NCBI GenBank assembly: GCA_041685145.1
Contig: JAWLGJ010000012.1
Location: 9,546-73,545, forward strand
DNA from: JAWLGJ01 sp041685145
GTDB lineage: Bacteria > Pseudomonadota > Alphaproteobacteria > Rhodospirillales > Magnetospirillaceae
Reading direction: 5' to 3'
Length of the DNA: 64,000 bases
Shown one piece after another: positions 50,701-58,005 of the stretch. The first letter of the stretch is position 1. Each line of letters starts with the position of its first letter. The translations under genes were made by a program, and so were the position numbers. Under the pieces are notes generated by a model that saw nothing but the letters and a program-made list of their open reading frames with translations, was not told where the DNA came from and ran no database searches.

Positions 50701-52914
50701 GCCGGCGGCCGCGAAGCCCGTCAGCGTCACTGCCTCCGTCAGCGGCTCGGGTTCCGCCTGGGGCGTCACCTTCACCGCATAGTCGACGATGTAGTCGGCC
50801 TTGGGCAGCCAATCGTGGGCGGTTTCATCCCAATACCCCTCGCCGTCGTTGCTGGCGGCCGTGTGGCGGGCGATGGCGGTGGCGTCGGCGCCGGTGACGA
50901 CCGAGTCGGGGCCGACATAGTCGGGCGTGAAGGCGAGGTAATCGGCGGCGTCGCCGAAGATCGCCGTGTCGCCGTCCAGCGGCGCCGTGGCGACGTAGCT
51001 GACCAGGGCGCCGCTCTCGAGAGGCTCGTAGGCGTCGGTGGCGTCGAAGTTGAGGTGACTCGCGAACACCGTGCCGCCCAGGGTGGGTTTGCCGGCGGTG
51101 CCAATGTCGGGATCGACGACGACATTGCCCAGTTCGAACAGGCCGAAGGATTCCTGCCCGACGCCGCTGCCGACGATGCCGATGGTTCCCTGCAGGTGAA
51201 CGGCGCGCGCCGGCGCGGCCGCGAGGCCGTCGAAATCCATATTGGCGTTGTGGCGAACATAGAGGTGCGAACTGCTGACGCCGCCGCTCCAGGTGTCGTC
51301 CAGGGCCAGGGGCCCGAAGGGCAGCCCCGACACGCCGGCGACCTCATAGGTCGACAGGCCGCTGGTGGGGAAGTCGGCGGCGGCGGTGGTGGTGCCGCCG
51401 TAAATGAACATCCCCGGAACCAGCGTTTCCGTGTACTCCTCGACATGAACCGCCAGTTCGTAGTCGTAGGTTTCGTCGTGCTCGATGCGCACGCCGGGGG
51501 AAGCGAAGGCGAAGAAGGTGCCGTCCTCGGCGACATAGCCGCTGCCCTGGAAATTGGCCTCGGCATGGGCGGCATCGGCGCCTTCGGCGAGATTCTTGTC
51601 GTCATAATCGGTATCGGCGGCGCCGAAGGTGACGGCGCCCGGTCCCTCGGGAAAGGAATAGCTGTCGCCGGAGCCGATGGTGACGGTGACGGCGCCGTCG
51701 GCCTGGACCACCTCGGTCAGCGGCCGGTTGTTGTCGGGGTTCGGCTCGGCCAGCAAGTTGCCGAGGCTGCGCCAGGAGTCCTCGTCGATGGGCAATTCGC
51801 GCAGGAACCAGCCGGCGGCGCCGGTGACGGTCGGATCCGGTTCGGGCTGCGGCTCCGGCTCGGAAGCGGTCGGCTGATCGGTGGTGTTGTCGGTTGTGAT
51901 GGTTTCGACGGTTTCGGCGGTTTCGGAGTCGCCGCCGGTGTCCTGCGCCACCTGTGGTGGTGGCGGGGCATCGCCCGAGGCGGAGTCGCCGCTGGCGTCG
52001 AAGCCCGAATCCTCCAGGGCGGCATCGATATCGTCGCCCGAGCCATCGGTGCCGCCGTCGCCGGCCGGCGCCTGTTCGGCGGTCTGCGCATCCTCGCCTT
52101 CGGCGTCGTCGTCGGTGGCGGTGTCGGCGTCGCCGTCATCGGCCGCGGTGTCGGTTTCGGTGTCGCCGGTCTCGCCGTCGCCCGCGTCGGATTCGGCGGT
52201 GTCGGCCTCGCCGCCCGCGTCGTCGGCGCCGCCGTCCTCGCCCGCCGTCTGGTCGTCGTCCTCGTCCTTCTGAAGCTCCCTCAAGGTCTCCTTGAGTTCG
52301 TCGTCATCCGGCGGCTGCGGCGGCGAGGGGTCGCCTTCCGGCGGCACGTCGACCGTCGCCGGCCGGTTGGTCGAGGTGGTCACGCCCGAGGTCTTTGACG
52401 ACACGGTCATGCGCTGGCCGAACAGGAAGGTGGCGCGGGTGCTGCCGTCACTCCCCACCCGGATCAGCCCGATGCCGCCGCGAATGCCGATGGTGGCGCT
52501 GGGCGTCTCGAACGTGACCTCTTCCTTCTTGCTGATGCGCCCGCCGACGAGGCGGAACACCCCCTGGGTGGCGGTAAAGGCCAGGTCGCCGGCGTCCTGG
52601 TCGGGGTCATAGACGAAGTGGTCGATGACGATGTCGCTGTTGGGCCCGACGCTGAGCGCCGAGCCGTCGAGGAACAGAAGCTGCGCCTTGCCCCGCGCGC
52701 TGGTCTGCACACGCTCGTCGGCGACGATGTTGGTGCCGACGTGCAGCACCCGCCGCTCCTCCTGCGGCGGGAGGCCGACGGCCTCGGGGTTGACGGCGGC
52801 CGTCTTGCCAACCTCGACGGCGGCGGCGGCGCTGCGCGGCATCGGCGCCAGCACCGCCGTCACGGCGAAGGTGGACAGCGCGGTGGCGGCAAGGAGGCGG
52901 GTCTTGGTGGTCAT
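47704..52914 (-). CDS. Giant FecR-domain protein with two large TbpB-barrel-like repeats
   Basis: A 1736-residue exported protein. Signal peptide about 1-32, no lipobox. FecR domain about 52-175 (DGSALSVGPNSDIVIDHFVY, GVFRLVGGRISKKEEV, PSATIGIRGGIGLIRVG). An acidic disordered linker spans about 190-365. Two homologous repeats follow, about 368-1065 and 1076-1736, each opening with GWFLREMP and a DSW motif and closing with a barrel-like end (SGMGGTFRLAQDGGTYSAVG against GGMGGRVVIQNDAATYQGVG). These ends recall the barrel of TbpB-like surface proteins. It is adjacent to a Slam-like outer-membrane protein on the same strand, 54 bases downstream of it. Probable cell-surface or secreted protein; ligand unknown. 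Confidence 0.75.
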   Translation of the reverse strand: MTTKTRLLAATALSTFAVTAVLAPMPRSAAAAVEVGKTAAVNPEAVGLPPQEERRVLHVGTNIVADERVQTSARGKAQLLFLDGSALSVGPNSDIVIDHFVYDPDQDAGDLAFTATQGVFRLVGGRISKKEEVTFETPSATIGIRGGIGLIRVGSDGSTRATFLFGQRMTVSSKTSGVTTSTNRPATVDVPPEGDPSPPQPPDDDELKETLRELQKDEDDDQTAGEDGGADDAGGEADTAESDAGDGETGDTETDTAADDGDADTATDDDAEGEDAQTAEQAPAGDGGTDGSGDDIDAALEDSGFDASGDSASGDAPPPPQVAQDTGGDSETAETVETITTDNTTDQPTASEPEPQPEPDPTVTGAAGWFLRELPIDEDSWRSLGNLLAEPNPDNNRPLTEVVQADGAVTVTIGSGDSYSFPEGPGAVTFGAADTDYDDKNLAEGADAAHAEANFQGSGYVAEDGTFFAFASPGVRIEHDETYDYELAVHVEEYTETLVPGMFIYGGTTTAAADFPTSGLSTYEVAGVSGLPFGPLALDDTWSGGVSSSHLYVRHNANMDFDGLAAAPARAVHLQGTIGIVGSGVGQESFGLFELGNVVVDPDIGTAGKPTLGGTVFASHLNFDATDAYEPLESGALVSYVATAPLDGDTAIFGDAADYLAFTPDYVGPDSVVTGADATAIARHTAASNDGEGYWDETAHDWLPKADYIVDYAVKVTPQAEPEPLTEAVTLTGFAAAGVQYEYYDYETYESGHGPAAFTSSDFSLTLDPSNRLHASLSGSEAGDGRFSATFDFGSLDGLGETGSSAVISRDLYAAHSETGTGSFSGVVPQPQSYVTLEEDNYAILVNAKLAPVDESGGLLPLAGGVPVFNLTYSDTVDWGWWSGGAAWSADIDGDDYIDALEHMSLHLGTWVAGDMAAAVDINALAENNVTATYSGHAIATATHATTVTDAWEYEYDIQVPYIAAGQVTHTWDFALARGNLQLEHFDEATLGPTTLLGAADGSGASFGGQLAGVAADGRMIAGTYEGAFFAGAAAHSGMGGTFRLAQDGGTYSAVGTFVADKSSDAMEALTAAPTLAGNGWFLREMPVDADSWNPDTLRANAVAANNQAASIAEAGLFTAFQTATSGETVAMPVLAGDYRFGSLATTYDELDAGYTDAARSELGVSARVAEDGSFWLFSSPGVRHWDYETEVVDIPAFALYGGVTTAAGSFPTSGYSAYAMAAPQGLPFLGFHTPGEAFPPQSGVSISPLYVRHDGATALADMPSDDSRAVHLQANIGILGSGPQQESFGIVEMGNIVVEDGIGKPVFTGTVVGTSRESATADRIVSTEGYVSSAPLDGDAAVFGDGAEHLVFASDYVGPDATGEAIVRETAAPWSGREAWDADAGEYADVPGYVFDYASRIADPAVTGGTEETTLKGYAAAFGTRSYFDGYSEQYAASAFTTGATPDNVAVALNQATGRVQASFSGADMDSSYAATIVFGSLSGLGENGSSAYVGDLDGEVPLFAARSEHETGSFTLAGTMPQDATQEVVGAMFSSGVAPVDGSGGFIPENPDGSPKFKLCKCEYMTWGWWGGVAGYASAGTGTEEEVEFHLATWVAGETPDTASFDMLEQNGVTASYQGHVIADVRNEGAAYIAAGKFTHSWDFAQGAGNVTVEHFDEANIGSATMTGSAAATSGANFSGNFAGGGFSGAYDGSFFGATDGTTAPGGMGGRVVIQNDAATYQGVGTFAADRAPQ

Positions 52915-52968
52915 GGCCTCGTTCCTCGGTCCCGGTATGGCTTCATGGACGTTGCGGACGCCGTGGCG

Positions 52969-54294
52969 CTATTGGAAGCGCCAGGAAAAGCCCAGGGTCG
53001 CAAACACGTTGTCGAAGGCGTTGACCGCGATGTTGGCCTCGCGTTTGAAGTAGCCGACGGTCGCTATGGCGGCCAGCGACGGACTCACCGGCATCGTCTG
53101 CACCAGGGTCAGCCGGTAGTCGGTGTCCGACCGCGTGACGTTGATCAAACCCAGTTCCGGCCCGTCATAGTCCGACGTGGCGATGCCGGCGGTCAGGCTG
53201 GTGTTCCAGGGCGTGCCGTTGAGCCCGGTATAGGAATGCGCCACCCCCGCCGACAGGCCCACCTGGTCCCGCGCCCGCCAGGCCCTCTCGGCGTCGATGC
53301 GGGTGTATTGCACGCTGGCGCTGAGGCCGGTCTGCTGGGTGATGCGGTGGCTGCCGCGCAGGGTCGCGGTAAGCTCCCAGCCGTCCTCATCGCTCTTGTT
53401 GGGGGTGGAGGCGGTGTCGTTGAACGACCGGTGGCGCGCCTCGGCAAGCGCCGCGACGCTCGTCGGGCCGCCGGTGAAGGAACTGATTTCCAAACCGGCG
53501 CCGGGGGCATGGTAATGGGTGGCGTCGCCCAGATGTACCCAGGTAAAGATGCCGTAGGGGCGCAGGGTGGCGCTTTCGGTGTCGCGCCGGTTCAGGCGGA
53601 TGCGCGGGCCGCTCTTGATTTCGGCCACGGTGAGGTCGACCTGGTCCTGCTCGGCATGGCGGTTGGCAAACAGCATTCCCGCGCTTTCCAGCACCAGCCC
53701 GTCGGCGCGGCGCGGGTCAAAGGTGTGGTTCAGCGACAGCGTGCCGAAGGCGGCGACGTCGTCCTCGGCCGTGGCGCTGAGGGGAATGTTGATGTTGTCG
53801 TCGGGCAGGGAGTTGGCGTTGCTGTCATAGCGCAGCCCGGCATAGAGGCTGCCGCCGAAGCGATGCGCGGAAAGTTCGCGCTCGATCCGTTCTCGCAGTT
53901 CGTCGGCGCGCTCGCGCACCTGCGCCGGCATGTCCGGGTTTTCGCTGGCGGCGTCCAGATAGCCGCGCGCCATCTCGAACGAGCCCAGGCGATAATAGAG
54001 GGCGGCAAGCTCAAGCTGCACGCGCGGCAGGTTGGGCTGTGCCATGAGCATCCGTTCCAACGCGGCCACGGCGCCCTCGTAGTCGCCGATCCGAGTGGCC
54101 ACCTTGGCGAATTCGAAGGTCCGGTCCAGATCCGCCGGGTCGGCGAGCATGGCCTGGAAGGCCGCGTCGTAGGCCTGCCGCAATTCCGGCGGTGCCCCGG
54201 CCAACGGGTCCGCCGCCGGCGCGGCGGCGGTGCCGGCAAGGACAGGCCCGAACGCCGCCGCCAGCAGACATACCGCGAATCGCAAAGCGCGCAC
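52969..54294 (-). CDS. TPR plus outer-membrane barrel protein, Slam/DUF560-like
   Basis: About 441 residues. GTG start at 54294 gives a signal peptide (MRALRFAVCLLAAAFGPVLA); an upstream ATG at 54378 has none. Residues about 30-140 form TPR-like helices (AAALERMLMAQPNLPRVQLE, AALYYRLGSFEMARGYLDAA). Residues about 150-441 are amphipathic beta strands (SLYAGLRYDSNANSLPDD, GLSASVQYTRIDAERAW) ending in an aromatic C-terminal strand (FATLGFSWRFQ). This is the architecture of surface lipoprotein assembly modifiers that export TbpB-like cargo. The neighbouring FecR-repeat protein is the likely cargo. Confidence 0.72.
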   Translation of the reverse strand: MRALRFAVCLLAAAFGPVLAGTAAAPAADPLAGAPPELRQAYDAAFQAMLADPADLDRTFEFAKVATRIGDYEGAVAALERMLMAQPNLPRVQLELAALYYRLGSFEMARGYLDAASENPDMPAQVRERADELRERIERELSAHRFGGSLYAGLRYDSNANSLPDDNINIPLSATAEDDVAAFGTLSLNHTFDPRRADGLVLESAGMLFANRHAEQDQVDLTVAEIKSGPRIRLNRRDTESATLRPYGIFTWVHLGDATHYHAPGAGLEISSFTGGPTSVAALAEARHRSFNDTASTPNKSDEDGWELTATLRGSHRITQQTGLSASVQYTRIDAERAWRARDQVGLSAGVAHSYTGLNGTPWNTSLTAGIATSDYDGPELGLINVTRSDTDYRLTLVQTMPVSPSLAAIATVGYFKREANIAVNAFDNVFATLGFSWRFQ

Positions 54295-54515
54295 TGCCAA
54301 TTCTCGATCCCCCCTGCAGACCGAATTATCGTTGCCGGGCGGGCCGAGCACGCGAGCGCACCGCAAGCCACCCGGCAACAGGCGCCGGGCGGCGCGCTAC
54401 GAGCGACCTGTCATCACCCGCCTACTTTTGTATTAGGCTAACCCCTTGGCGGATACTTGTCATCCATTCGGTAAGTAGAACAGATGGTGGGGTTGGCCAC
54501 AATGAGAGGGTGAAT

Positions 54516-54591
54516 TGGCGTCCCCACGGGGATTCGAACCCCGGTTGCCGCCGTGAGAGGGCGGTGTCCTAGGCCTCTAGACGATGGGGAC
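54516..54591 (-). tRNA. tRNA-Glu (CTC)
   Basis: Minus-strand cloverleaf: acceptor GTCCCCA with TGGGGAC, anticodon stem CCGCC/GGCGG around CTCTCAC (anticodon CTC), T-loop GGTTCGAATCC and encoded CCA at 54516-54518. Confidence 0.95.
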
Positions 54592-54670
54592 GCAAGAGGC
54601 GTGCGGGGGCCTCTCTTACAAAAATCGCGCCGGGCGATCAAGCCCTTTGTGGGCGGGCCGGTGCTTCTGC

Positions 54671-55111
54671 CTATATCGGATGCAGCGGCACGGAATGGAA
54701 GGCGCGGCGGTCGGGATCGAAGCGCCAGGCGCGCGGTGGGCGGGCGCCGTGAGCGTCCACCGCCACCACCAGCCACAGCAGGTCGGGCTCCCATCCCGCG
54801 CGGGCGGCGTCGGTGGGCGAGGGCGCCGCGGCGCCGTTGGGATGCGAGTGGTAGTGCCCCACCAGCCGCGTGCCGCCGCCGCGCGCGCGCAGTTCGCGCT
54901 CCAGCCGCAGGCGCACGGCCGGGTCGACCTCGAAGGCGGCGCGGCGGTCGGCGGCGATGTTGGCGGCGGGGAGGACGCGGCCGACCGTGATCGTCTCGCG
55001 GCCATTGCCGATCAGCAGGCCACAGCACTCCTCCGGCCAGGCGGCCTCGGCCGCCGCCATCATGGCGGCAAGGTCGCGGCCGCGGACGGCGACGGCCGCC
55101 GCGCCGGTCAT
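54671..55111 (-). CDS. JAMM/Mov34-type metallopeptidase
   Basis: A 146-residue MPN+ domain protein. Catalytic Glu in WPEECCGLLIG, and the zinc-binding JAMM motif HYHSHPNGAAAPSPTD (His-x-His then Asp). The family includes isopeptidases for ubiquitin-like proteins and for sulfur-carrier tails such as those in cysteine or molybdopterin synthesis. The substrate is unknown here. Its start overlaps the upstream DUF6476 stop. Confidence 0.88.
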   Translation of the reverse strand: MTGAAAVAVRGRDLAAMMAAAEAAWPEECCGLLIGNGRETITVGRVLPAANIAADRRAAFEVDPAVRLRLERELRARGGGTRLVGHYHSHPNGAAAPSPTDAARAGWEPDLLWLVVAVDAHGARPPRAWRFDPDRRAFHSVPLHPI

Positions 55112-55410
55112 GGTGACGTCGCGTCCGTTCCCCGCGCCGGCACCAGATCCAGCGCGCCGGTCAACTGGCCGCTGACGGGGTCGAAGACGAGCAGGCGCTG
55201 GCCCGCTCCGGCGTTTTCGAGGCGGAGCACGACCCGATCGCCGGTCGCCACCATGTCGACGATGCGCGCGCCTTCCGGCAGCATCGCCGCAACGCCGTCG
55301 CCGGGGGAAGACAACTTTGCCACGTTGGAATAAACGCCGTACCCCAGGAGGATAAGTCCGCCTACGAGGAGGAGACCCATTCCTATAACCAATGCCTTAA
55401 TCGCCCGCAT
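55108..55410 (-). CDS. DUF6476-like membrane-anchored protein
   Basis: A 100-residue protein with one N-terminal transmembrane helix (about 6-30: ALVIGMGLLLVGGLILLGYG) and a small periplasmic beta domain (LPEGARIVDMVATGDRVVLR, QRLLVFDPVSGQLTGAL). This is typical of an alphaproteobacterial family of unknown function found next to rluD and JAMM genes. It is divergent from rluD by 41 bases. Confidence 0.75.
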   Translation of the reverse strand: MRAIKALVIGMGLLLVGGLILLGYGVYSNVAKLSSPGDGVAAMLPEGARIVDMVATGDRVVLRLENAGAGQRLLVFDPVSGQLTGALDLVPARGTDATSP

Positions 55411-55451
55411 TCTTCAGTTTATCTTGCCGGTTTCTGCCCGTTGAGGAAGAC

Positions 55452-56441
55452 TTGTCCTGGATGAACGAAATTGCCTCGACCCTTCATACGGCCTCGGTTG
55501 CGCCGGAGCAAGCGGGACAACGGCTGGACAAATGGTTGGCGGACGCTCTGCCCGTCCTGTCGCGCTCGCGCTTGCGGGCGCTGATCGAGGCGGATCGCGT
55601 CACCGACGCCAATGGCCGTCCCGCCGGCGATCCCTCTCGCAAGGTGCGCGCGGGCGAAGCCTTCAGCGTCACCGTGCCGCCGGCGGCCCCGGCCACGCCC
55701 GAGCCCCAGGCGATGCGCCTGGACGTCGTCTACGAGGACGCGGACGTAATCGTCGTCGACAAGCCGGCGGGGCTGGTGGTGCACCCGGCCGCCGGCAATC
55801 CCGACAACACGCTGGTCAACGCCCTGCTGGCCCATTGCGGCGGCGGGCTTGCCGGCATTGGCGGCGTCCGGCGCCCCGGCATCGTCCATCGCCTCGACAA
55901 GGACACCAGCGGCCTGCTAGTGGCGGCGAAGAACGACGCCGCGCACCAATCGTTGAGCGAACAGTTCGCGGCCCACAGCATCGAGCGCGCCTATCGGGCG
56001 GTGGTGTGGGGGGTGCCGAGTCCCGTCGAAGGCACCGTCGTCGGCAATATCGGCCGCAGCCCGCGCGACCGCAAGAAGATGGCGGTCACGAACCGCGGCG
56101 GCAAAGCGGCGTTGACTCGCTACAGGGTGCTGAGGGCGTACGGCACCATTGCCAGCCTGGTCGAATGCCGGCTGGAGACCGGGCGAACGCATCAGATACG
56201 GGTGCACATGGCGCATATCGGACATCCGCTGGTGGGGGACCGCACCTATGGGCGCGCGCGCGCCGGCCGGGCCCGTGACCTGCCCCAGGCGGTGCAGGAC
56301 GGCCTGCGCGCCTTCCCACGCCAGGCGCTTCACGCCTTCGTGATCGGGTTTCGGCACCCGACCAGCGGCGAGGCGCTGCGCTTTGAGTCGGAATGTCCGA
56401 CCGACATCAATGAGTTGACGGCACAATTAGAGGGGTTGTAA
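55452..56441 (+). CDS. rluD: 23S rRNA pseudouridine synthase RluD-type
   Basis: A 329-residue RluA-family enzyme. S4 domain about 20-75 (GQRLDKWLADALPVLSRSRLRA); catalytic motif GIVHRLDKDTSGLLVAAK with the essential Asp; later motifs GRTHQIRVHMAHIGHPLVGD and RQALHAF. It isomerises uridines of 23S rRNA helix 69. TTG at 55452 has GAGG five bases upstream; the ATG at 55461 is the alternative start. RpoH lies downstream as in many alphaproteobacteria. Confidence 0.92.
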   Translation: MSWMNEIASTLHTASVAPEQAGQRLDKWLADALPVLSRSRLRALIEADRVTDANGRPAGDPSRKVRAGEAFSVTVPPAAPATPEPQAMRLDVVYEDADVIVVDKPAGLVVHPAAGNPDNTLVNALLAHCGGGLAGIGGVRRPGIVHRLDKDTSGLLVAAKNDAAHQSLSEQFAAHSIERAYRAVVWGVPSPVEGTVVGNIGRSPRDRKKMAVTNRGGKAALTRYRVLRAYGTIASLVECRLETGRTHQIRVHMAHIGHPLVGDRTYGRARAGRARDLPQAVQDGLRAFPRQALHAFVIGFRHPTSGEALRFESECPTDINELTAQLEGL

Positions 56442-56572
56442 AAAAAGCTATACTTGAGCAGGGGGGTGCGGTATTGTTGTGCCGAGAGAGAGGTTGGAGT
56501 AGCCTGATTGCGTGACGCCGGGGGTGGCCCCGCCGCGGAATCGAGGCCCTCGAAAGACCAAGGGAGACCCTG

Positions 56573-57457
56573 ATGACGGCTCTGACGACAGGGATCAACG
56601 TTGCCCCCGAGGGGAACCTGTCCCGGTATCTGCAGGAGATCCGCAAGTTCCCGATGCTGGGCCCCGACGAAGAGTATTCGCTCGCCAAGTCCTACCGCGA
56701 GCAGGGCAACATCAACGCCGCGCACAAGCTGGTGACCAGCCATCTGCGCCTGGTGGCGAAGATCGCGATGGGCTATCGCGGCTATGGGCTGCCGATCGGC
56801 GAGCTTATTTCCGAGGGCAATGTCGGCATGATGCAGGCGGTGCGCCGCTTCGACCCCGACCGCGGCTTCCGGCTCGCCACCTATGCCATGTGGTGGATAC
56901 GGGCGGCGATTCAGGAATACATCCTGCACTCGTGGTCGCTGGTGAAGATGGGCACCACGGCGGCGCAGAAGAAGCTGTTCTTCAACCTGCGCAAGCTCAA
57001 GGGGCAGATGCAGGCCATCGACGACGGCGACCTGTCGCCCGAGAACGTGCGCAAGATCGCCGACAATCTGGACGTTTCCGAGGCCGATGTCGTCAGCATG
57101 AATCGCCGCCTCACCAGCCCCGATCATTCGCTGAACGCGCCGGTGCGCCTGGACGGCGAGGGCGAGTGGCAGGACTGGCTGGTCGACGACAGCGAGGACC
57201 AGGAAAGCCTGCTCGCCGACCGCGAGGAGATGGGCAACCGCCGCACCCTGCTGGGGCACGCGCTGAAGACCCTGAACATGCGCGAGCGCCACATCCTGAC
57301 CGAGCGGCGGTTGCGCGAGAATCCGGTAACCCTGGAGGATCTGTCGCAGCAATACGGCATCAGCCGCGAGCGCGTGCGCCAGATCGAGGTGCGCGCCTTC
57401 GAGAAGCTGCAAAAGTCGATGCGCAACGCGGTGATCGAACAGAACGTCCAGGTCTGA
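56573..57457 (+). CDS. rpoH: RNA polymerase sigma-32 factor
   Basis: A 294-residue heat-shock sigma factor. Region 2 has LVTSHLRLVAKIAMGYRGYG and FDPDRGFRLATYAMWWIRAA; the RpoH box is QKKLFFNLRKLKG (about 137-149); region 4 has EDLSQQYGISRERVRQIEVR. It directs transcription of chaperones and proteases. Only the coding sequence and a downstream terminator are clear; I saw no certain sigma-32 promoter upstream. Confidence 0.96.
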   Translation: MTALTTGINVAPEGNLSRYLQEIRKFPMLGPDEEYSLAKSYREQGNINAAHKLVTSHLRLVAKIAMGYRGYGLPIGELISEGNVGMMQAVRRFDPDRGFRLATYAMWWIRAAIQEYILHSWSLVKMGTTAAQKKLFFNLRKLKGQMQAIDDGDLSPENVRKIADNLDVSEADVVSMNRRLTSPDHSLNAPVRLDGEGEWQDWLVDDSEDQESLLADREEMGNRRTLLGHALKTLNMRERHILTERRLRENPVTLEDLSQQYGISRERVRQIEVRAFEKLQKSMRNAVIEQNVQV

Positions 57458-57481
57458 CGCCGCCGCGAGGCGTTTCCGGGT

Positions 57482-57514
57482 CGAGGGCCTCATGCCGGGC
57501 GCATGGGGCCCTCG
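57482..57514 (+). terminator. Hairpin after rpoH
   Basis: A 14-base-pair stem with one G-T wobble (57482-57495 with 57501-57514), five-base loop, followed only by TTCC. Probable terminator or RNA-stabilising hairpin. Confidence 0.6.
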
Positions 57515-57519
57515 TTCCG

Positions 57520-58005
57520 TCAGCCGTCGTCGTCGGCCGTCGGCAGCTCGCGCACCGGTTCGCCCCATTCCTCGACCAGGCGGTTCTGGCGCCCGCGCAG
57601 GGCGAGGATTTTCTGTTGCGTCAGCGCCTGCAACACCGTGTCCATCACCGGCGGCGTCGACAGGTACAGCAGCCATCCCATCCCGGCGCTGCCATACATC
57701 ACCATCAGCACGAAGACGTCGCCCAACAGGCGCATGGCGGCGGCGACGGTATGCTCGCCGAACCACATCGCCAGCAGATACGGCATGGTGCCGGCCAGGT
57801 TGAGGCCGCCGACGCACAAGGCGGCGTTGCGCGTGGTGCTGCGGTCGGCCAGCGCCGCCACCGCCGTCGGCAGCATTCCCACCGCCACCACCATCGCCGA
57901 GGGCAGCGCGAAAGGCACCATGAGCAGCGCCGCCGCCAGCAGCCCCCAGGGACGCCCGCCGCCGCCACTCCGCACCGTCTGTTTCCTGTTCGGCTTCCTG
58001 GCCAT
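57520..58005 (-). CDS. Hypothetical membrane protein
   Basis: A 161-residue protein. A basic N-terminus (MARKPNRKQTVRS) precedes about four hydrophobic helices (WGLLAAALLMVPFALPSAMV, AALCVGGLNLAGTMPYLLAM, LLGDVFVLMVMYGSAGMGWL), then an amphipathic C-terminal region ending acidic. No family recognised. Its start overlaps the stop of the kinase-like gene (TAATG at 58003-58007), so they form an operon. Confidence 0.75.
   Translation of the reverse strand: MARKPNRKQTVRSGGGGRPWGLLAAALLMVPFALPSAMVVAVGMLPTAVAALADRSTTRNAALCVGGLNLAGTMPYLLAMWFGEHTVAAAMRLLGDVFVLMVMYGSAGMGWLLYLSTPPVMDTVLQALTQQKILALRGRQNRLVEEWGEPVRELPTADDDG

Noticed and set aside
48610..52398. Long plus-strand frames opposite the FecR-repeat protein
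   Set aside because: Composition is shadow-like (Gly/Val/Arg repeats), while the minus frame has a signal peptide, a FecR domain and internal homologous repeats.
56442..56572. A sigma-32-type promoter upstream of rpoH (CTTGA near 56454 and TATTGT near 56472)
   Set aside because: The spacing between the two elements is only about 12 bases, too short for a sigma-32 or sigma-70 promoter.
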